15,008 nt of DNA from CAG-877 sp963645945 (GTDB taxonomy: Bacteria > Bacillota_I > Bacilli_A > RF39 > UBA660), in assembly GCA_963645945.1 (NCBI GenBank), contig CAVIUA010000026.1, positions 1 through 15,008 on the forward strand, given 5' to 3'. A model generated the notes under the pieces. The model searched no databases. It had not been told where the DNA came from and saw only the letters and a list, made by a program, of their open reading frames with translations. This document shows positions 13,338 through 15,008 of this stretch, piece by piece (position 1 is the stretch's first letter; each line of letters begins with the position of its first letter). Both the position numbers and the translations under genes were made by a program.

Positions 13338-14879
13338 ATGAAAAAGAAAATAGTATATCTTCTAACCATAATAGTTACTTTTTTCTTTGTAATTAATTTG
13401 AATGTAGAAGCAGCTCCATTTATATTAGGTGCAACAAAAGGTACAACAGATCCGGATAGTTTTATTATAGATGAGGTAGCAACCCTAACGATAAATAATG
13501 TGGCAAGTTCAGATTTTTTTAAGGCTTACAAAATTATAGAAGTTTTCTATAATCGTGATACAAATGCCGTAACGTATGAATTTACATCGGAATTTAAAGA
13601 GTTCTTAGCACAATCAGATGTTTATAAATCTTTAACAATTTCTGATTATTATAATCTAACTTCAGGAGATATTATCTCAGGCTCAACATCGACATCATCA
13701 ACTCTAGACAAGCTTGTTAGTAAATATGCAAATTATATAACTGAATTTAATGTTGCTGCGTCTAATTATTTGACAACATCTGGAACAACAGCTAAACAAA
13801 GTCTTACCACAGGAGTATATTTAGTATTACCATACTCTACACAAAGAGTTTATGCTGTAATGGTTGGCAACTTAACACCAAAAGTAAATGCTGGTGCATG
13901 GCAAGTAGATGATTTTACTATTAATGCCAAAGTATCTGATCCATCAGTTGTAAAATACATTGGTAAAGTAGGACAAACTGTAGGAAGTTACAGTTATCGG
14001 GATGAGGTTCCTTGTATTTTAGATGTAACACTTCCACAATTTCCAACTAATGCAAACGGAGTAGTAATATTATTAGGTGACGTAGTAGAACCAATATTTG
14101 ATTTGCCAACATTTGAAAAATTCACAGTAAAAATGGGAGAGACAACTCTAACTGCTAAATCAGATGGTACAGTAGTTGATAGTTCTGGAAACTTAGTCGC
14201 AACTATTGAAATACCTAATACCTACTGGACAGGACAACTGAATGCAAAAGTTGTAACACTTAAATTTAATTATAAATATCTAACAAGTACCAAAGTAACA
14301 GTTACCTATAGTCTAACTTTAAATAAATCAGCAAAAGTTAGTACAACTGGTAATGAAAATAAAGTTAGTCTTATACTAAATCAAAATGTTTATTATGAAG
14401 ATGCTAACTCAACAGGAAACGCATCATACATACCATATTATGCATACACAACTATATACACTTATGGTATTGATTTACTTGCCTACAAAAAAGGTGACAA
14501 ATCAAGCACTTTATCAGATATGACATTTGATATTTATAAAGATTCAAATCTAACCAAAAAACTTGGTACAATTACAACAGATTCATCTGGTAAAGGAACA
14601 CTTGCCGGAGTAGCTGAAGGAACCTATTACATAAAAAACACAAAAACAAAATCAGGATATAGTCTAGCTCCAACAACAGCAATGAAAGTAAAAATATCAG
14701 GTTCAGTAGCAAGTACTACAGACGGTTACTACAAAGTAGAAATAGAAGTACCAGAAGCATCTATCTTACCATTTACTGGTGGCCCAGGAACAATAATTTA
14801 TACATCACTTGGCTTAATAATCATAGTTGCTTCTATAACAGTGTTTACAGTTTATACCAAAAAGCATAAACAAATATAA
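13338..14879 (+). CDS. Sortase-anchored pilin-like surface protein (LPFTG)
   Basis: A 513-residue secreted protein, probably a fimbrial or surface adhesin. The signal peptide covers about residues 1-25 (KKK, a long hydrophobic core, cleavage after VEA). Residues about 195-365 look like a fimbrial isopeptide-forming domain: a lysine-containing VVKYIGKVGQT segment, then a strand leading to VPCILDVTLP. Residues about 375-470 form a SpaA/CnaB-type domain with candidate Lys384 or Lys385, and the expected GY motif (KSGYSL). The end is a sorting signal: LPFTG (477-481), a membrane segment and the basic tail KKHKQI. Sortase would cleave between Thr and Gly and link the protein to the wall or a pilus. 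The ATG at 13338 was preferred to GTG at 13329, which overlaps the weak GAGTG site. No sortase gene is in the window. Confidence 0.88.
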   Translation: MKKKIVYLLTIIVTFFFVINLNVEAAPFILGATKGTTDPDSFIIDEVATLTINNVASSDFFKAYKIIEVFYNRDTNAVTYEFTSEFKEFLAQSDVYKSLTISDYYNLTSGDIISGSTSTSSTLDKLVSKYANYITEFNVAASNYLTTSGTTAKQSLTTGVYLVLPYSTQRVYAVMVGNLTPKVNAGAWQVDDFTINAKVSDPSVVKYIGKVGQTVGSYSYRDEVPCILDVTLPQFPTNANGVVILLGDVVEPIFDLPTFEKFTVKMGETTLTAKSDGTVVDSSGNLVATIEIPNTYWTGQLNAKVVTLKFNYKYLTSTKVTVTYSLTLNKSAKVSTTGNENKVSLILNQNVYYEDANSTGNASYIPYYAYTTIYTYGIDLLAYKKGDKSSTLSDMTFDIYKDSNLTKKLGTITTDSSGKGTLAGVAEGTYYIKNTKTKSGYSLAPTTAMKVKISGSVASTTDGYYKVEIEVPEASILPFTGGPGTIIYTSLGLIIIVASITVFTVYTKKHKQI

Positions 14880-14889
14880 AAACTGGTTC

Positions 14890-14927
14890 TTTGTCAAATA
14901 GTGTTGGCGAACAATAAATTTGATAAA
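14890..14927. repeat. Inverted repeat after the pilin-like gene
   Basis: TTTGTCAAAT (14890-14899) and ATTTGATAAA (14918-14927) can pair over ten positions with one G-T pair around an 18-base loop. No T-run follows. It may protect the 3' end of the mRNA or bind a protein; its meaning is unknown. Confidence 0.35.
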
Positions 14928-14938
14928 TGACTTGCTTA

Positions 14939-14964
14939 GAGAGAGTGATTTTGATCACTCTTTT
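14939..14964 (+). terminator. Intrinsic terminator of the pilin-like gene
   Basis: AGAGTGAT (14942-14949) pairs with ATCACTCT (14954-14961) around a TTTG loop, with weak outer pairs, and is followed by TTT. It suggests the pilin-like gene is transcribed alone. The last 40 bases of the window hold nothing I can assign. Confidence 0.8.
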
Positions 14965-15008
14965 ATAATGCCTTTAATTAAAAATATTCTAGCTATGAAA
15001 TGATCAAA

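Overview
The window comes from a very AT-rich Gram-positive bacterium of the low-GC Firmicutes type. Evidence: strong AGGAGG-type ribosome binding sites, TTGACA/TATAAT and extended -10 promoters, a T-box riboswitch, and a surface protein with an LPxTG sortase signal. TGA is used as a stop. I cannot place it further with confidence; a gut Bacilli, Erysipelotrichia or Clostridia lineage would fit. There are no rRNA, tRNA, IS or CRISPR elements.

Layout. 1-1197 (minus): the first codons of a gene leaving the window, a terminator, and an NAD(P)H-dependent amine dehydrogenase-like gene (DAP dehydrogenase family). 1270-4964 (plus): an asparagine operon made of a promoter, an Asn-type T-box, a gene of unknown function, a short Asn-rich leader peptide with mutually exclusive hairpins, asnA (aspartate-ammonia ligase) and asnS (asparaginyl-tRNA synthetase). 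5015-7093: an MBL-fold hydrolase and a VanZ-RDD membrane protein. 7109-9029: an ABC exporter preceded by a long leader in which a 44-codon ORF runs through a terminator hairpin. 9101-11085: an RloA/RloB (AbiL-like) two-gene defence module with its own perfect promoter. 11128-13231: a MATE efflux protein fused to a cytidylate-kinase-like domain, also behind a leader terminator. 13309-14965: a sortase-anchored pilin-like protein and its terminator.

The standout is the asparagine operon. By direct count of the translations, the unknown protein (267 aa) and AsnA (322 aa) contain no asparagine at all. AsnS (456 aa) contains two, both in its last 17 residues. Neighbouring genes carry about 5 to 10 percent Asn. 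In the middle of this Asn-free stretch lies a 15-residue leader peptide with six Asn, five of them consecutive, overlapping a set of competing RNA stems. The simplest reading is an operon that can be translated when Asn-tRNA has run out, sensed twice: by uncharged tRNA-Asn at the T-box and by ribosome stalling at the Asn leader. The composition also ties the unknown protein to survival of asparagine starvation.

A second theme is that both efflux genes are preceded by terminator hairpins with small ORFs running through them, which resembles ribosome-mediated attenuation of drug pumps such as BmrB-BmrCD of Bacillus subtilis.
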